Assembly: GCF_018812025.1 (NCBI RefSeq)
Contig: NC_063052.1
Span: 29,725,451 to 29,789,450, forward strand
Source of the DNA: Megalobrama amblycephala
Lineage: Eukaryota; Chordata; Actinopteri; Cypriniformes; Xenocyprididae
Length of the DNA: 64,000 bases
Direction: 5' to 3'
Both the position numbers and the translations under genes were made by a program. Under the pieces are notes generated by a model. The model did no database searches and was not told where the DNA came from. It was given only the letters and a program-made list of their open reading frames with translations. This document shows, in pieces, positions 47,950 to 60,644 of this stretch; the first letter of the stretch is position 1, and every line of letters begins with the position of its first letter.

Positions 47950-50407
47950 CTGATCAAAAGAATCATCATTATTCAGTCTCTCCCTCTGCGCATGCGTGAG
48001 TGTGTGTGTTCCACTGGTGTCCAGACTAATGATGCTCTCACTGCAAGGTCTGGCGTATTTCAGATCACTCTTTCTGGAGTCAGTGGTTCTGCAAACCTCA
48101 TAATTGTACACGTGCTGTAAAGTTCCTGTGCCGCCTACGTCTGCGTAAAGAGGCGGATAATACGGAATAACCGGAAGATTCGCTCCAGATTTGTAAAACA
48201 TGCGCTCGCGTCTCCATCTGTAGCATTTGACTGACAGTATGGCAATGATAGACACGATAAAGAGAAATGAAACCACAGCCAAGGCCAAGACCAGATAGAA
48301 AGTCAGGTTGTCGTTGTATTCCTTGTCGTGCGTAAAGTCAGTGAACTCCGTTAGCACTTCAGGGAAGCTGTCCGCCACCGCCACGTTAACATTGACTGTA
48401 GCTGATCGAGAGGGCTGCCCGTTGTCCTCCACTACAACAGTGAGTCTTTGTTTGACAGCATCTTTATCTGTGACTTGGCGAACAGTTCTTATTTCTCCAT
48501 TCTGTAAGCCCACTTCAAACAGCGCCCTGTCTGTGGCTTTGTGCAGTTTATATGAGAGCCAGGCATTCTGACCAGAGTCCACATCAACAGCCACCACTTT
48601 AGTCACCAGATAACCCACATCTGCCGAACGAGGCACTATTTCAGCCACCACATTTGCGCCTGACTGGACCGGATACAGAACCTGAGGCGCGTTGTCATTC
48701 TGGTCCTGAATGATGATTTTCACGCTCACGTTGCTGCTGAGAGGAGGAGAGCCTCCGTCCTGCGCTTTTACGCGAATGTTAAATTCTTTTGTTTGCTCAT
48801 AATCAAAAGAACGAACAGCAAGAATGTCTCCGCTCTCTGCATTCACTGAAATATAGGTCGAGGCAGAGACGCCATTCACAAGAACATCCTCTAGAAAATA
48901 TGAAATACGCGCGTTATTGCCAGAGTCTTTGTCACGCGCTTTAACAGATAAAACAGAGAGTCCGGGGGAATTATTCTCCATCACATATGCGGTGTATGAC
49001 TGACGCTGGAACACAGGGGCGTTGTCATTGACATCAGAGATCTTCAGAGTCAGTGTTTTATTAGTAGAGAAAGATGGCGAGCCCTCATCAATAGCTGTCA
49101 CTGTGATATTATACTCTGAGATCATCTCCCGATCCAAAAGCTCATCAGTGACTAAACTGTAGAAATTTGGGGTTGATGACTTTATTTTAAACGGCAAATT
49201 CTGAGGAATGAAGCACTTAACTATTCCGTTTTTCCCCGAATCTAAATCTTTGACATTCAGCATTGCTATCACAGTCTCTGGCGCTGAATTCTCCGGCACT
49301 GGGTTAGAAAAGGAAATTACGCTTATTATAGGAGCATTATCATTTATATCAGTAATTTCAATATGCACTTTACTGGTATCACTTAATCCGTCCTTTGTCT
49401 CTTGCTTCCACAGATAATTCATATTTTTTGGATTTCTCGAAATCTAACGGGACCATTAACTGTAATTTCCCCATTACTGGAATCAATTTCAAAGTGAAAG
49501 ACCAGAAGAGCTTTCACTGCTCTGAGAGAAAGAATACTGTAACCTCTCCATTAGATCCAATATCTCCATCAGTTGCACTAACGCTTAACACAGTCGATCC
49601 TTTAGAAAAATTCTCTGGAATTGAAGCTCTATAGACCGACTGACTGAAAACAGGTGCATTGTCATTTGCATCTAAAACAATAACGTTTATCTTGATAGTG
49701 CCCGTTTTTTGAGGGGTTCCGCCATCGAATGCAGTTAAAATCAATTTATGTTCCTCTGCAGTTTCTCTGTCTAAGGAGGTTTTTGCAAAGTAATTTCTAC
49801 ATATTTTGTTGTCGTCGAGATGAGCAGGTATTTTAACTGTGAAATGATCAGATGGAGTTAATTTATATGTCTGAAGAGAATTTAGACCAACATCAGGATC
49901 TTTCGCGCTATCGATTGAATATCGAGCCCCAGACAAAGCAAGATTCACTTATTTGAAAAGTAATCTCTTTTTTCATGCAAAAACTGGAGCATGATCATTA
50001 ATATCTAATATTTCCACATCAATTCTATGCAGCTCCATGGGGTTTTCTAGAATGATCTGAAAATGTAAGGAGCAGGGAGACACTTGGGCGCACAGCTCCT
50101 CTCTATCTATCCTCTCTTTCACTATCAGCGTCCCTTTATCCACATTCAGACCGATGTACTCACGACTGTCCTCCGTAAAGATCCGCGCTCGACCAGATTT
50201 CAGCCTCTTAACATCCAAACCGAGATCCTGAACGATATTTCCCACCAGCGAGCCCTTTGTCATCTCCTCTGGAATAGAATAACGGACCTGCCCGCGCGCA
50301 ACGGCCATGACAAAGACGCAGAGCACGAGAGGCTGCATTAGCCATGATGAAATCCGCGTCGAAGATGCGCCTCTTTGGGCGTAAAAACAACAAAGAACCG
50401 ACATCAT
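47950..50407 (-). pseudogene. pcdhg: Protocadherin gamma variable exon V5, frameshifted copy of V10
   Basis: ATG at 50407 gives an intact signal peptide and EC1 to about 49975. The frame then shifts at about 49975, again near 49945, transiently between about 49780 and 49815, near 49535, and at several points between 49390 and 49500. From about 49390 to the donor (GT at 47948-47949) EC4-EC6, membrane segment and tail are intact. Compared with V10 every shift I could place is an added base; the exon is 13 bases longer net (2458 versus 2445). No stop arises from a substitution. The tail read-through SFDF differs from the usual SSSKWL because the flank is also disturbed. This pattern favours sequencing error over decay. 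Confidence 0.8.
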
Positions 50408-51237
50408 CCAAATCTGCTATTCCACTAAAGATGAAAAGACGACGAAGAACAAAAGATTCAGAAAGATTGAATTGTATCATCCGAAAACACAGAGCAGCGA
50501 ATGTCTCGACGCTTCAGTGTTAAAGTGACCGTGTGAATGAAAGAGATATTCTGCAGAATGTGATGTCAGAAAGTGGAGGAGGATCTAAAAACGAGTGTTT
50601 AAAGCTGGAACATACTGACCAACAGCGGCACTTAGTGCATCAGAGAAATATTACACTGAAAAATACTGTTGAAGAGAAACACAAAAACAATATGAACTGC
50701 GACCATTGTGGTATACATTTAGCGTTAAAACAGCTGAAATGCTAAGAAAGCGTCAAAAAATCTGTTTGAAAGGAACACCAAAATATAAATGATGAAAAGA
50801 AAATAGTCAAAAGCAATTTGGAACAGAAAATATAAAATAGACTTTAAATTATGTTTTTAAATTTTCAATTCATTAAAATGACTCACCCATGCGCGCGCAA
50901 AAAAAAAAAAACATCATAGAATTACCTGAATTGCTTGAAACTGGCAAAAAATATGTTCAATTTAAAAAGACTAATGCATGTTATTTCCTATTAAATAGGG
51001 AAAAAGTTAAAGGTTTTAATATGAAAAAGTGTGAAAAAATGTAGTCACCAACATGATTAATAAGGCTACATTTTCTGCAGGTTTATTGCGACAATCACAT
51101 TACTTATCTATCATTATTCGAAAAAAAAAATTGCAAAAAAAAAAGTGTGTTTTACAGAAAACAGAAGAGAGGTCAACTAATAAATAATCTCAATAAACAA
51201 ACCAAAGGCATATTCATAACCATTTACTCGAGCTCAC
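50408..51237 (-). promoter_or_regulatory. Spacer V4/V5 with V5 promoter, sequence quality poor
   Basis: Follows the V9/V10 spacer but with many extra bases, especially 50745-51180. TGACTCA at 50879-50885 survives; the GC run is followed by poly-A in place of CATACACGA. Confidence 0.55.
50616..50632 (-). promoter_or_regulatory. CSE of V5
   Basis: Minus strand AGTGCCGCTGTTGGTCA, 209 bp upstream of the ATG; three extra bases lie in the leader near 50440. Confidence 0.8.
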
Positions 51238-53684
51238 CTGATCAAAAGGAATTATCATTATTCAGTCTCTCCTCTCTGCGCATGCGTGAGTGTGTGTGTT
51301 CCACTGGTGTCCAGACTAATGATGCTCTCACTGCAAGGTCTGGCGTATTTCAGATCACTCTTTCTGGAGTCAGTGGTTCTGCAAACCTCATAATTGTACA
51401 CGTGCTGTAAAGTTCCTGTGCCGCCTACGTCTGCGTAAAGAGGCGGATAATACGGAATAACCGGAAGATTCGCTCCAGATTTATAAAACATGCGCTCGCG
51501 TCTCCATCTGTAGCATTTGACTGACAGTATGGCAATGATAGACACGATAAAGAGAAATGAAACCACAGCCAAGGCCAAGACCAGATAGAAAGTCAGGTTG
51601 TCGTTGTATTCCTTGTCGTGCGTAAAGTCAGTGAACTCCGTTAGCACTTCAGGGAAGCTGTCCGCCACCGCCACGTTAACATTGACTGTAGCTGATCGAG
51701 AGGGCTGCCCGTTGTCCTCCACTACAACAGTGAGTCTTTGTTTGACAGCATCTTTATCTGTGACTTGGCGAACAGTTCTTATTTCTCCATTCTGTAAGCC
51801 CACTTCAAACAGCGCCCTGTCTGTGGCTTTGTGCAGTTTATATGAGAGCCAGGCATTCTGACCAGAGTCCACATCAACAGCCACCACTTTAGTCACCAGA
51901 TAACCCACATCTGCCGAACGAGGCACTATTTCAGCCACCACATTTGCGCCTGACTGGACCGGATACAGAACCTGAGGCGCGTTGTCATTTTGGTCCTGAA
52001 TGATGATTTTCACGCTCACGTTGCTGCTGAGAGGAGGAGAGCCTCCGTCCTGCGCTTTTACGCGAATGTTAAATTCTTTTGTTTGCTCATAATCAAAAGA
52101 ACGAACAGCAAGAATGTCTCCGCTCTCTGCATTCACTGAAATATAGGTCGAGGCAGAGACGCCATTCATAAGAACATCCTCTAGAAAATATGAAATACGC
52201 GCGTTATTGCCAGAGTCTTTGTCACGCGCTTTAACAGATAAAACAGAGAGTCCGGGGGAATTATTCTCCATCACATATGCGGTGTATGACTGACGCTGGA
52301 ACACAGGGGCGTTGTCATTGACATCAGAGATCTTCAGAGTCAGTGTTTTATTAGTAGAGAAAGATGGCGAGCCCTCATCAATAGCTGTTACTGTGATATT
52401 ATATTCTGATATTTTTTCACGGTCTAAAAGCTGATCAGTGATCAAACTATAGAAATTCTGGGCAGATGACTTCACTTTGAAAGGCAAATCTGTAGCAATA
52501 GAGCATTTAACCTGTCCGTTTCTTCCTGAATCCAAATCTTTGACATTCAGCATCGCTATCACAGTTTCTGGTGCTGCGTCCTCGGGTATTGGGTTAGAAA
52601 ATGAAATTACGCTTATTATAGGTGCATTGTCATTAACGTCAATTAATTCAATAATAACTTTACTGGAATCTGTCAAGCCACCTTTATCTGTTGCTTCAAC
52701 ATGTAATTGAAAATGTTTTGATTTCTCGAAATCCAGGTCACCGTTAACAGTAATCCCGCCGCTTTCTGAATCAATATTGAATAGCTCTAAAGCCTTTCCT
52801 GATGTTTGTGAGAAGGAATACGTCAGTTCAGAATTCGTTCCTTTGTCTTTATCAGTTGCTATCACACTCACGATATCAGTGCCCTTTGGTGAATTCTCCA
52901 GTAGGGAAACTCTATACACAGGGAGACTAAATACAGGAGAATTGTCGTTTGCGTCGATTACAAGAACAGTTATTTTAATAGTGCCTGATTTCTGGGGACT
53001 GCCGCCATCAAACGCCGTCAATGTTAACTTATGCTCCTCTTGATTTTCTCTATCTAGTGGTGTTTGTAGAATCATTTCAGCATATTTCAATCCATCACTT
53101 CCCATCTGTTCTTTCAGAGAAAAATAATCAGTTGGATTGAGCGTGTATCTCTGAAGGGTATTTAAACCTACATCAGAGTCTTGTGCATTATCTAAAGAAA
53201 ATTTTGCTCCAAGAACAGCAAGCTCACTAATTTGAAAGCTTATTTCCTTTCTAATAAAAACTGGAGCATGATCATTAATATCTAATATTTCCACATCAAT
53301 TCTATGCAGCTCCATGGGGTTTTCTAGAATGATCTGAAAATGTAAGGAGCAGGGAGACACTTGGGCGCACAGCTCCTCTCTATCTATCCTCTCTTTCACT
53401 ATCAGCGTCCCTTTATCCACATTCAGACCGATGTACTCACGACTGTCCTCCGTAAAGATCCGCGCTCGACCAGATTTCAGCCTCTTAACATCCAAACCGA
53501 GATCCTGAACGATATTTCCCACCAGCGAGCCCTTTGTCATCTCCTCCGGAATAGAATAACGGACCTGCCCGCGCGCAACGGCCATGACAAAGACGCAGAG
53601 CACGAGAGGCTGCATTAGCCATGATGAAATCCGCGTCGAAGATGCGCCTCTTTGGGCGTAAAAACAACAAAGAACCGACATCAT
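51238..53684 (-). CDS. pcdhg: Protocadherin gamma variable exon V4 (copy of V9 with a frameshifted tail)
   Basis: Codons for signal peptide, EC1-EC6, membrane segment and most of the tail match V9 exactly. Two single-base additions lie near the end, one at about 51271 (CAGAGAGGAGAG instead of CAGAGGGAGAG) and one at about 51250. The first makes the frame stop at 51258, before the donor (GT at 51236-51237), so as written the protein would lose the last 14 or so variable codons and the constant domain. The exon is 2447 bases against 2445 in V9. Since the additions sit at the very edge of the noisy 43-51 kb stretch, I expect the true exon to be intact. Confidence 0.85.
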
Positions 53685-54452
53685 CCAAATCTTCTATTCC
53701 ACTAAAGATGAAAAGACGAAGAACAAAAGATTCAGAAAGATTGAATTGTATCATCCGAAAACACAGAGCAGCGAATGTCTCGACGCTTCAGTGTTAAAGA
53801 GACCGTGTGAATGAAAGAGATATTCTGCAGAATGTGATGTCAGAAAGTGGAGGAGGATCTAAAAACGAGTGTTTAAAGCTGGAACATACTGACCAACAGC
53901 GGCACTTAGTGCATCAGAGAAATATTACACTGAAAAATACTGTTGAAGAGAAACACAAAAACTATATGAACTGCGACCATTGTGGTATACATTTAGCGTT
54001 AAAACAGCTGAAATATAATTTAAAAAAATCTGTTTGAAAGGAACACCAAAAAATATGATGAAAGAAAAATGGTCAAAAGCAAAACAGAAAATATAAAATA
54101 GACTTTAAATAATGTAGGAGCAATTCATTATGACTCACCCATGCGCGCGCACATACACGATAACATCCTCTTACCTGAATTGCTTGAAACTGGTAAAAAA
54201 TATATATTTTTAAAGACTATGCATGTCATTTCCTATTAAATACTGAAAAGTTAAGGTTTTAATATGAAAAAGTGTGAAAAAATGTAGTAACCAACATGAT
54301 TAATAAACTACAGCTGCAGGTTTCTTTTTCTATAATTCGAAAAAAAAAAAAAAATACATCGCACATTAACAAAACTGAGGAAGTCAGAAAGAGGAAAATA
54401 ATAAATAAAAAATACACCAAAGGCATATTCATAACCATTTACTCGAGCTCAC
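53685..54452 (-). promoter_or_regulatory. Spacer V3/V4 with V4 promoter
   Basis: Twin of 35141-35908; TGACTCA at 54131-54137. Confidence 0.6.
53890..53906 (-). promoter_or_regulatory. CSE of V4
   Basis: Minus strand AGTGCCGCTGTTGGTCA, 206 bp upstream of the ATG. Confidence 0.8.
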
Positions 54453-56897
54453 CTGATCAAAAGAATCATCATTATTCAGTCTTTCCCTCTGCGCATGCGT
54501 GAGTGTGTGTGTTCCACTGGTGTCCAGACTAATGATGCTCTCACTGCAAGGTCTGGCGTATTTCAGATCACTCTTTCTGGAGTCAGTGGTTCTGCAAACC
54601 TCATAATTGTACACGTGCTGTAAAGTTCCTGTGCCGCCTACGTCTGCGTAAAGAGGCGGATAATACGGAATAACCGGAAGATTCGCTCCAGATTTATAAA
54701 ACATGCGCTCGCGTCTCCATCTGTAGCATTTGACTGACAGTATGGCAATGATAGACACGATAAAGAGAAATGAAACCACAGCCAAGGCCAAGACCAGATA
54801 GAAAGTCAGGTTGTCGTTGTATTCCTTGTCGTGCGTAAAGTCAGTGAACTCCGTTAGCACTTCAGGGAAGCTGTCCGCCACCGCCACGTTAACATTGACT
54901 GTAGCTGATCGAGAGGGCTGCCCGTTGTCCTCCACTACAACAGTGAGTCTTTGTTTGACAGCATCTTTATCTGTGACTTGGCGAACAGTTCTTATTTCTC
55001 CATTCTGTAAGCCCACTTCAAACAGCGCCCTGTCTGTGGCTTTGTGCAGTTTATATGAGAGCCAGGCATTCTGACCAGAGTCCACATCAACAGCCACCAC
55101 TTTAGTCACCAGATAACCCACATCTGCCGAACGAGGCACTATTTCAGCCACCACATTTGCGCCTGACTGGACCGGATACAGAACCTGAGGCGCGTTGTCA
55201 TTCTGGTCCTGAATGATGATTTTCACGCTCACGTTGCTGCTGAGAGGAGGAGAGCCTCCGTCCTGCGCTTTTACGCGAATGTTAAATTCTTTTGTTTGCT
55301 CATAATCAAAAGAACGAACAGCAAGAATGTCTCCGCTCTCTGCATTCACTGAAATATAGGTCGAGGCAGAGACGCCATTCACAAGAACATCCTCTAGAAA
55401 ATATGAAATACGCGCGTTATTGCCAGAGTCTTTGTCACGCGCTTTCACAGATAAAACAGAGAGTCCGGGGGAATTATTCTCCATCACATATGCGGTGTAT
55501 GACTGACGCTGGAACACAGGGGCGTTGTCATTGACATCAGAGATTTTCAGAGTCAGTGTTTTATTAGTAGAGAAAGATGGCGAGCCCTCATCAATAGCTG
55601 TTACTGTGATATTATATTCTGATATTTTTTCACGGTCTAAAAGCTGATCAGTTATCAAACTGTAGAAATTCTGGGCAGATGACTTCACTTTGAAAGGCAA
55701 ATCTGTAGGAATAGAGCATTTAACCTGTCCATTTCTTCCTGAATCTAAATCTTTGACATTCAGCATGGCTATCACAGTTTCTGGTGCTGCGTCCTCGGGT
55801 ATTGGGTTAGAAAATGAAATCACACTGATTACAGGGGGGTTGTCATTTACATCTGTAATGTCAATTACAACTTTACTAGAGTCAGTTAAACCACCTTTGT
55901 CTGTAGCATCTATATTTAACTCAAACTGCTTCGCCCTCTCGTAATCCAAATCTCCCTTTACAGTAATTTCCCCTGTATTTGTGTCAATGTGGAATAAATC
56001 AAGGGCTTTTCCTGAACTACGTGAAAAAGAATATGTGATCTCACCGTTTGCGCCTTGGTCATTATCAGTAGCGCTTACCTTGATTACTACAGCACCATTT
56101 GGTGAATTCTCAAATAATGAAACACGGTAAACAGGCAGACTGAAAACAGGGGCGTTATCGTTTGCGTCTATGACCGTAACACTTATCCTGACAGTGCCAG
56201 TTCTCTGCGGATTGCCGCCATCAAATGCTGTAAGGGTTAATTTGTGCTCCTGCTGAGTCTCTCTGTCTAAAGGTAATTTAAGAACCATTTCGACGTATTT
56301 TGAGCCATCGTTTCGTGAAAGAACCTTTAAATCAAAATTATCTGTTGGATTTAACGTGTATGACCTGAGCGCGTTAGTGCCAGTGTCAGGATCGTGGGCG
56401 CTGTCTAATGAAAATCGAGCTCCGGGAAGTGCAGATTCACTTATTTGAAAATCAATTTCCTTTCTGGCAAAAAGAGGAGCATGATCATTAATATCTAATA
56501 TTTCCACATCAATTCTATGCAGCTCCATGGGGTTTTCTAGAATGATCTGAAAATGTAAGGAGCAGGGAGACACTTGGGCGCACAGCTCCTCTCTATCTAT
56601 CCTCTCTTTCACTATCAGCGTCCCTTTATCCACATTCAGACCGATGTACTCACGACTGTCCTCCGTAAAGATCCGCGCTCGACCAGATTTCAGCCTCTTA
56701 ACATCCAAACCGAGATCCTGAACGATATTTCCCACCAGCGAGCCCTTTGTCATCTCCTCTGGAATAGAATAACGGACCTGCCCGTGCGCAACGGCCATGA
56801 CAAAGACGCAGAGCACGAGAGGCTGCATTAGCCATGATGAAATCCGCGTCGAAGATGCGCCTCTTTGGGCGTAAAAATAACAAAGAATCGACATCAT
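54453..56897 (-). CDS. pcdhg: Protocadherin gamma variable exon V3 (identical protein to V8)
   Basis: 815 codons, ATG at 56897, donor GT at 54451-54452. Every residue matches V8, including its private features in EC2 (ARKEIDFQIS), EC3 (NGAVVIKVSA) and the NPPVIS linker. The flanking spacers also match base for base as far as I compared, down to the 15-base poly-A at about 54340. The exon is undamaged and would be functional if this copy exists in the genome. The V3/V8 identity is either a very recent tandem duplication or an assembly duplication. Confidence 0.9.
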
Positions 56898-57102
56898 CCA
56901 AATCTTCTATTCCACTAAAGATGAAAAGACGAAGAACAAAAGATTCAGAAAGATTGAATTGTATCATCCGAAAACACAGAGCAGCGAATGTCTCGACGCT
57001 TCAGTGTTAAAGAGACCGTGTGAATGAAAGAGATATTCTGCAGAATGTGATGTCAGAAAGTGGAGGAGGATCTAAAAACGAGTGTTTAAAGCTGGAACAT
57101 AC

Positions 57103-57119
57103 TGACCAACAGCGGCACT
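57103..57119 (-). promoter_or_regulatory. CSE of V3
   Basis: Minus strand AGTGCCGCTGTTGGTCA, 206 bp upstream of the ATG. Confidence 0.8.
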
Positions 57120-57404
57120 TAGTGCATCAGAGAAATATTACACTGAAAAATACTGTTGAAGAGAAACACAAAAACTATATGAACTGCGATCATTGTGGTA
57201 TACATTTAGCGTTAAAACAGCTGAAATATAATTAAAAAGTTTGTTTGAAAGGAACACCAAAAAATATAATGAAAGGAAAATAGTCAAAAGCAAAACAGAA
57301 AATATAAAATAGACTTTAAATAATGCAGGAACAATTCATTATGACTCACCCATGCGCGCGCACATACACGATAACATCCTCTTACCTGAAATTGCTTGAA
57401 ACTG

Positions 57405-57406
<2 letters not shown>

Positions 57407-57451
<45 letters not shown>
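57407..57451. repeat. (TA)n microsatellite in V2/V3 spacer
   Basis: 45-base TA run, two bases shorter than its twin. Confidence 0.9.
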
Positions 57452-57457
<6 letters not shown>

Positions 57458-57700
57458 AGATTATGCATGTCATTTCCTATTAAATATTGAAAAGTTAAGG
57501 TTTTAATATGAAAAAGTGTGAAAAAATGTAGTCACCAAATTGATACTGGTAATTTTAAATAAACTACAGCTGCCAGTTTCTTTTTCTATAATTCGAAATA
57601 AATTCATTGCACATTAACAAAACTGAGGAAGTCAGAAAGATGAAAATAATAAATAAAAAAGACACCAAAGGCATATTCATAATAATTTACTCGAGCTCAC

Positions 57701-60145
57701 CTGATCAAAAGAATCATCATTATTCAGTCTCTCTCTCTGCGCATGCGTGAGTGTGTGTGTTCCACTGGTGTCCAGACTAATGATGCTCTCACTGCAAGGT
57801 CTGGCGTATTTCAGATCACTCTTTCTGGAGTCAGTGGTTCTGCAAACCTCATAATTGTACACGTGCTGTAAAGTTCCTGTGCCGCCTACGTCTGCGTAAA
57901 GAGGCGGATAATACGGAATAACCGGAAGATTCGCTCCAGATTTATAAAACATGCGCTCGCGTCTCCATCTGTAGCATTTGACTGACAGTATGGCAATGAT
58001 AGACACGATAAAGAGAAATGAAACCACAGCCAAGGCCAAGACCAGATAGAAAGTCAGGTTGTCGTTGTATTCCTTGTCGTGCGTAAAGTCAGTGAACTCC
58101 GTTAGCACTTCAGGGAAGCTGTCCGCCACCGCCACGTTAACATTGACTGTAGCTGATCGAGAGGGCTGCCCGTTGTCCTCCACTACAACAGTGAGTCTTT
58201 GTTTGACAGCATCTTTATCTGTGACTTGACGAACAGTTCTTATTTCTCCATTCTGTAAGCCCACTTCAAACAGCGCCCTGTCTGTGGCTTTGTGCAGTTT
58301 ATATGAGAGCCAGGCATTCTGACCAGAGTCCACATCAACAGCCACCACTTTAGTCACCAGATAACCCACATCTGCCGAGCGAGGCACTATTTCAGCCACC
58401 ACATTTGCGCCTGACTGGACCGGATACAGAACCTGAGGCGCGTTGTCATTCTGGTCCTGAATGATGATTTTCACGCTCACGTTGCTGCTGAGAGGAGGAG
58501 AGCCTCCGTCCTGCGCTTTTACGCGAATGTTAAATTCTTTTGTTTGCTCATAATCAAAAGAACGAACAGCAAGAATGTCTCCGCTCTCTGCATTCACTGA
58601 AATATAGGTCGAGGCAGAGACGCCATTCACAAGAACATCCTCGAGAAAATATGAAATACGCGCGTTATTGCCAGAGTCTTTGTCACGCGCTTTAACAGAT
58701 AAAACAGAGAGTCCGGGGGAATTATTCTCCATCACATATGCGGTGTATGACTGACGCTGGAACACAGGGGCGTTGTCATTGACATCAGAGATTTTCAGAG
58801 TCAGTGTTTTATTAGTAGAGAAAGATGGCGAGCCCTCATCAATAGCTGTTACTGTGATATTATATTCAGACATTTTTTCACGGTCTAAAAGCTGATCAGT
58901 TATCAAACTATAGAAATTTGAGGATGATTGTCTGATTCGAAATGGTAAATCATGGTTAATTAAGCATCTCACCTGTCCATTTTTCCCCGAGTCTAAATCT
59001 TTGACATTCAGCATCGCTATCACAGTCTCAGGAGCTGAGTTTTCTGGTAAAGGGTTTGAGAACGAAATTACATTAATTACAGGGGCATTGTCGTTAACAT
59101 CTGTTATTTCCACCATTACTTTAGCAGTATCCGTTAAACCCCCATTGTCTGTTGCCACCACATTCAATTCGTATTTCTTGGATTTTTCAAAGTCTAGATG
59201 GCCAACAACAATTATATCACCATTAGTGGGCTCAATACTGAAAATGTTCAAGATGTTTTTGCTGCTTTGTGAGAATGAATAGGACACTTGTTTATTTATT
59301 CCTTGATCTGCGTCAGTTGCACTAACCTTTAAAACTAATGAACCCTTTTGCGCATTTTCAGCGACAAGTGCTGTATATACAGACTGACTAAAAACAGGCG
59401 CGTTGTCGTTTGCATCCAAAACACTGACGTTTATTTTCACTGTACCGGTTTTTTGGGGGGTTCCGCCATCAAACGCTGTTACAATCAGATTATGCTCCTC
59501 CTGTTTTTCTCTGTCTAATGGTGTCTGCAAGACCATTTCCACATATTTAGTACCATCAGTGTGAGACAACGTTTTGAGCACAAAATGATCATTTTTACTT
59601 AATCTATACGTCTGAAGTGAATTTATACCCTCATCAGCATCTTTAGCACTATCGATTGAATATCGAGCTCCAGGCAACGCTAGTTCGCTAATTTGAAAAT
59701 TTATCTCTTTGCTTATGAAAACGGGAGTATGATCATTAATATCTAATATTTCCACATCAATTCTATGCAGCTCCATGGGGTTTTCTAGAATGATCTGAAA
59801 ATGTAAGGAGCAGGGAGACACTTGGGCGCACAGCTCCTCTCTATCTATCCTCTCTTTCACTATCAGCGTCCCTTTATCCACATTCAGACCGATGTACTCA
59901 CGACTGTCCTCCGTAAAGATCCGCGCTCGACCAGATTTCAGCCTCTTAACATCCAAACCGAGATCCTGAACGATATTTCCCACCAGCGAGCCCTTTGTCA
60001 TCTCCTCTGGAATAGAATAACGGACCTGCCCGCGCGCAACGGCCATGACAAAGACGCAGAGCACGAGAGGCTGCATTAGCCATGATGAAATCCGCGTCGA
60101 AGATGCGCCTCTTTGGGCGTAAAAATAACAAAGAATCGACATCAT
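57701..60145 (-). CDS. pcdhg: Protocadherin gamma variable exon V2 (identical protein to V7)
   Basis: 815 codons, ATG at 60145, donor GT at 57699-57700. It has the same translation as V7, including the HTPVF linker and the SSSKLL read-through. It lies at the right end of the duplicated block: its leader and CSE match V7, but about 20 bases beyond the CSE the flank diverges sharply into the older V1/V2 spacer. The (TA)n tract downstream (57407-57451) is one dinucleotide shorter than its counterpart at 38863-38909. Confidence 0.9.
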
Positions 60146-60350
60146 CCAAATCTGCTATTCCACTAAAGATGAAAAGACGAAGAACAAAAGATTCAGAAAG
60201 ATTGAATTGTATCATCCGAAAACACAGAGCAGCGAATGTCTCGACGCTTCAGTGTTAAAGAGACCGTGTGAATGAAAGAGATATTCTGCAGAATGTGATG
60301 TCAGAAAGTGGAGGAGGATCTAAAAACGAGTGTTTAAAGCTGGAACATAC

Positions 60351-60367
60351 TGACCAACAGCGGCACT
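60351..60367 (-). promoter_or_regulatory. CSE of V2
   Basis: Minus strand AGTGCCGCTGTTGGTCA, 206 bp upstream of the ATG. Confidence 0.8.
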
Positions 60368-60547
60368 TAGTGCATCAGAGAAAAATTACACTGAAAAATA
60401 TGTTTAAAGAGCAATATAATAATCTGCACCAGCTGGTCGTTAAAACATTATTTTTGAAATGTAAAATAATGATTTAAAAAATGGTAAAAATCATGATGAA
60501 ATGGAAAATAGTCAAAAGCAAAGTAGAAAATATCAAACAGTCCCTTA

Positions 60548-60644
60548 TTAATGCAGGTATGATTAATTGTATATGCGTTTATTGGAAAAAAAAAAAATAT
60601 ATATTTCCAATAAACGCGTATACAATTAATCATACCTGCATTAA
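60548..60644. repeat. Near-perfect palindrome
   Basis: 41-base arms (60548-60588 and 60604-60644) with one mismatch around an A/T loop; the AATCATACCTGCA end of the right arm is repeated once more up to 60655. Probably a tiny MITE or hairpin insertion. Confidence 0.8.

Larger units (their letters stand above)
56898..57700 (-). promoter_or_regulatory. Spacer V2/V3 with V3 promoter
   Basis: Twin of 38354-39158; TGACTCA at 57342-57348. Confidence 0.6.
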
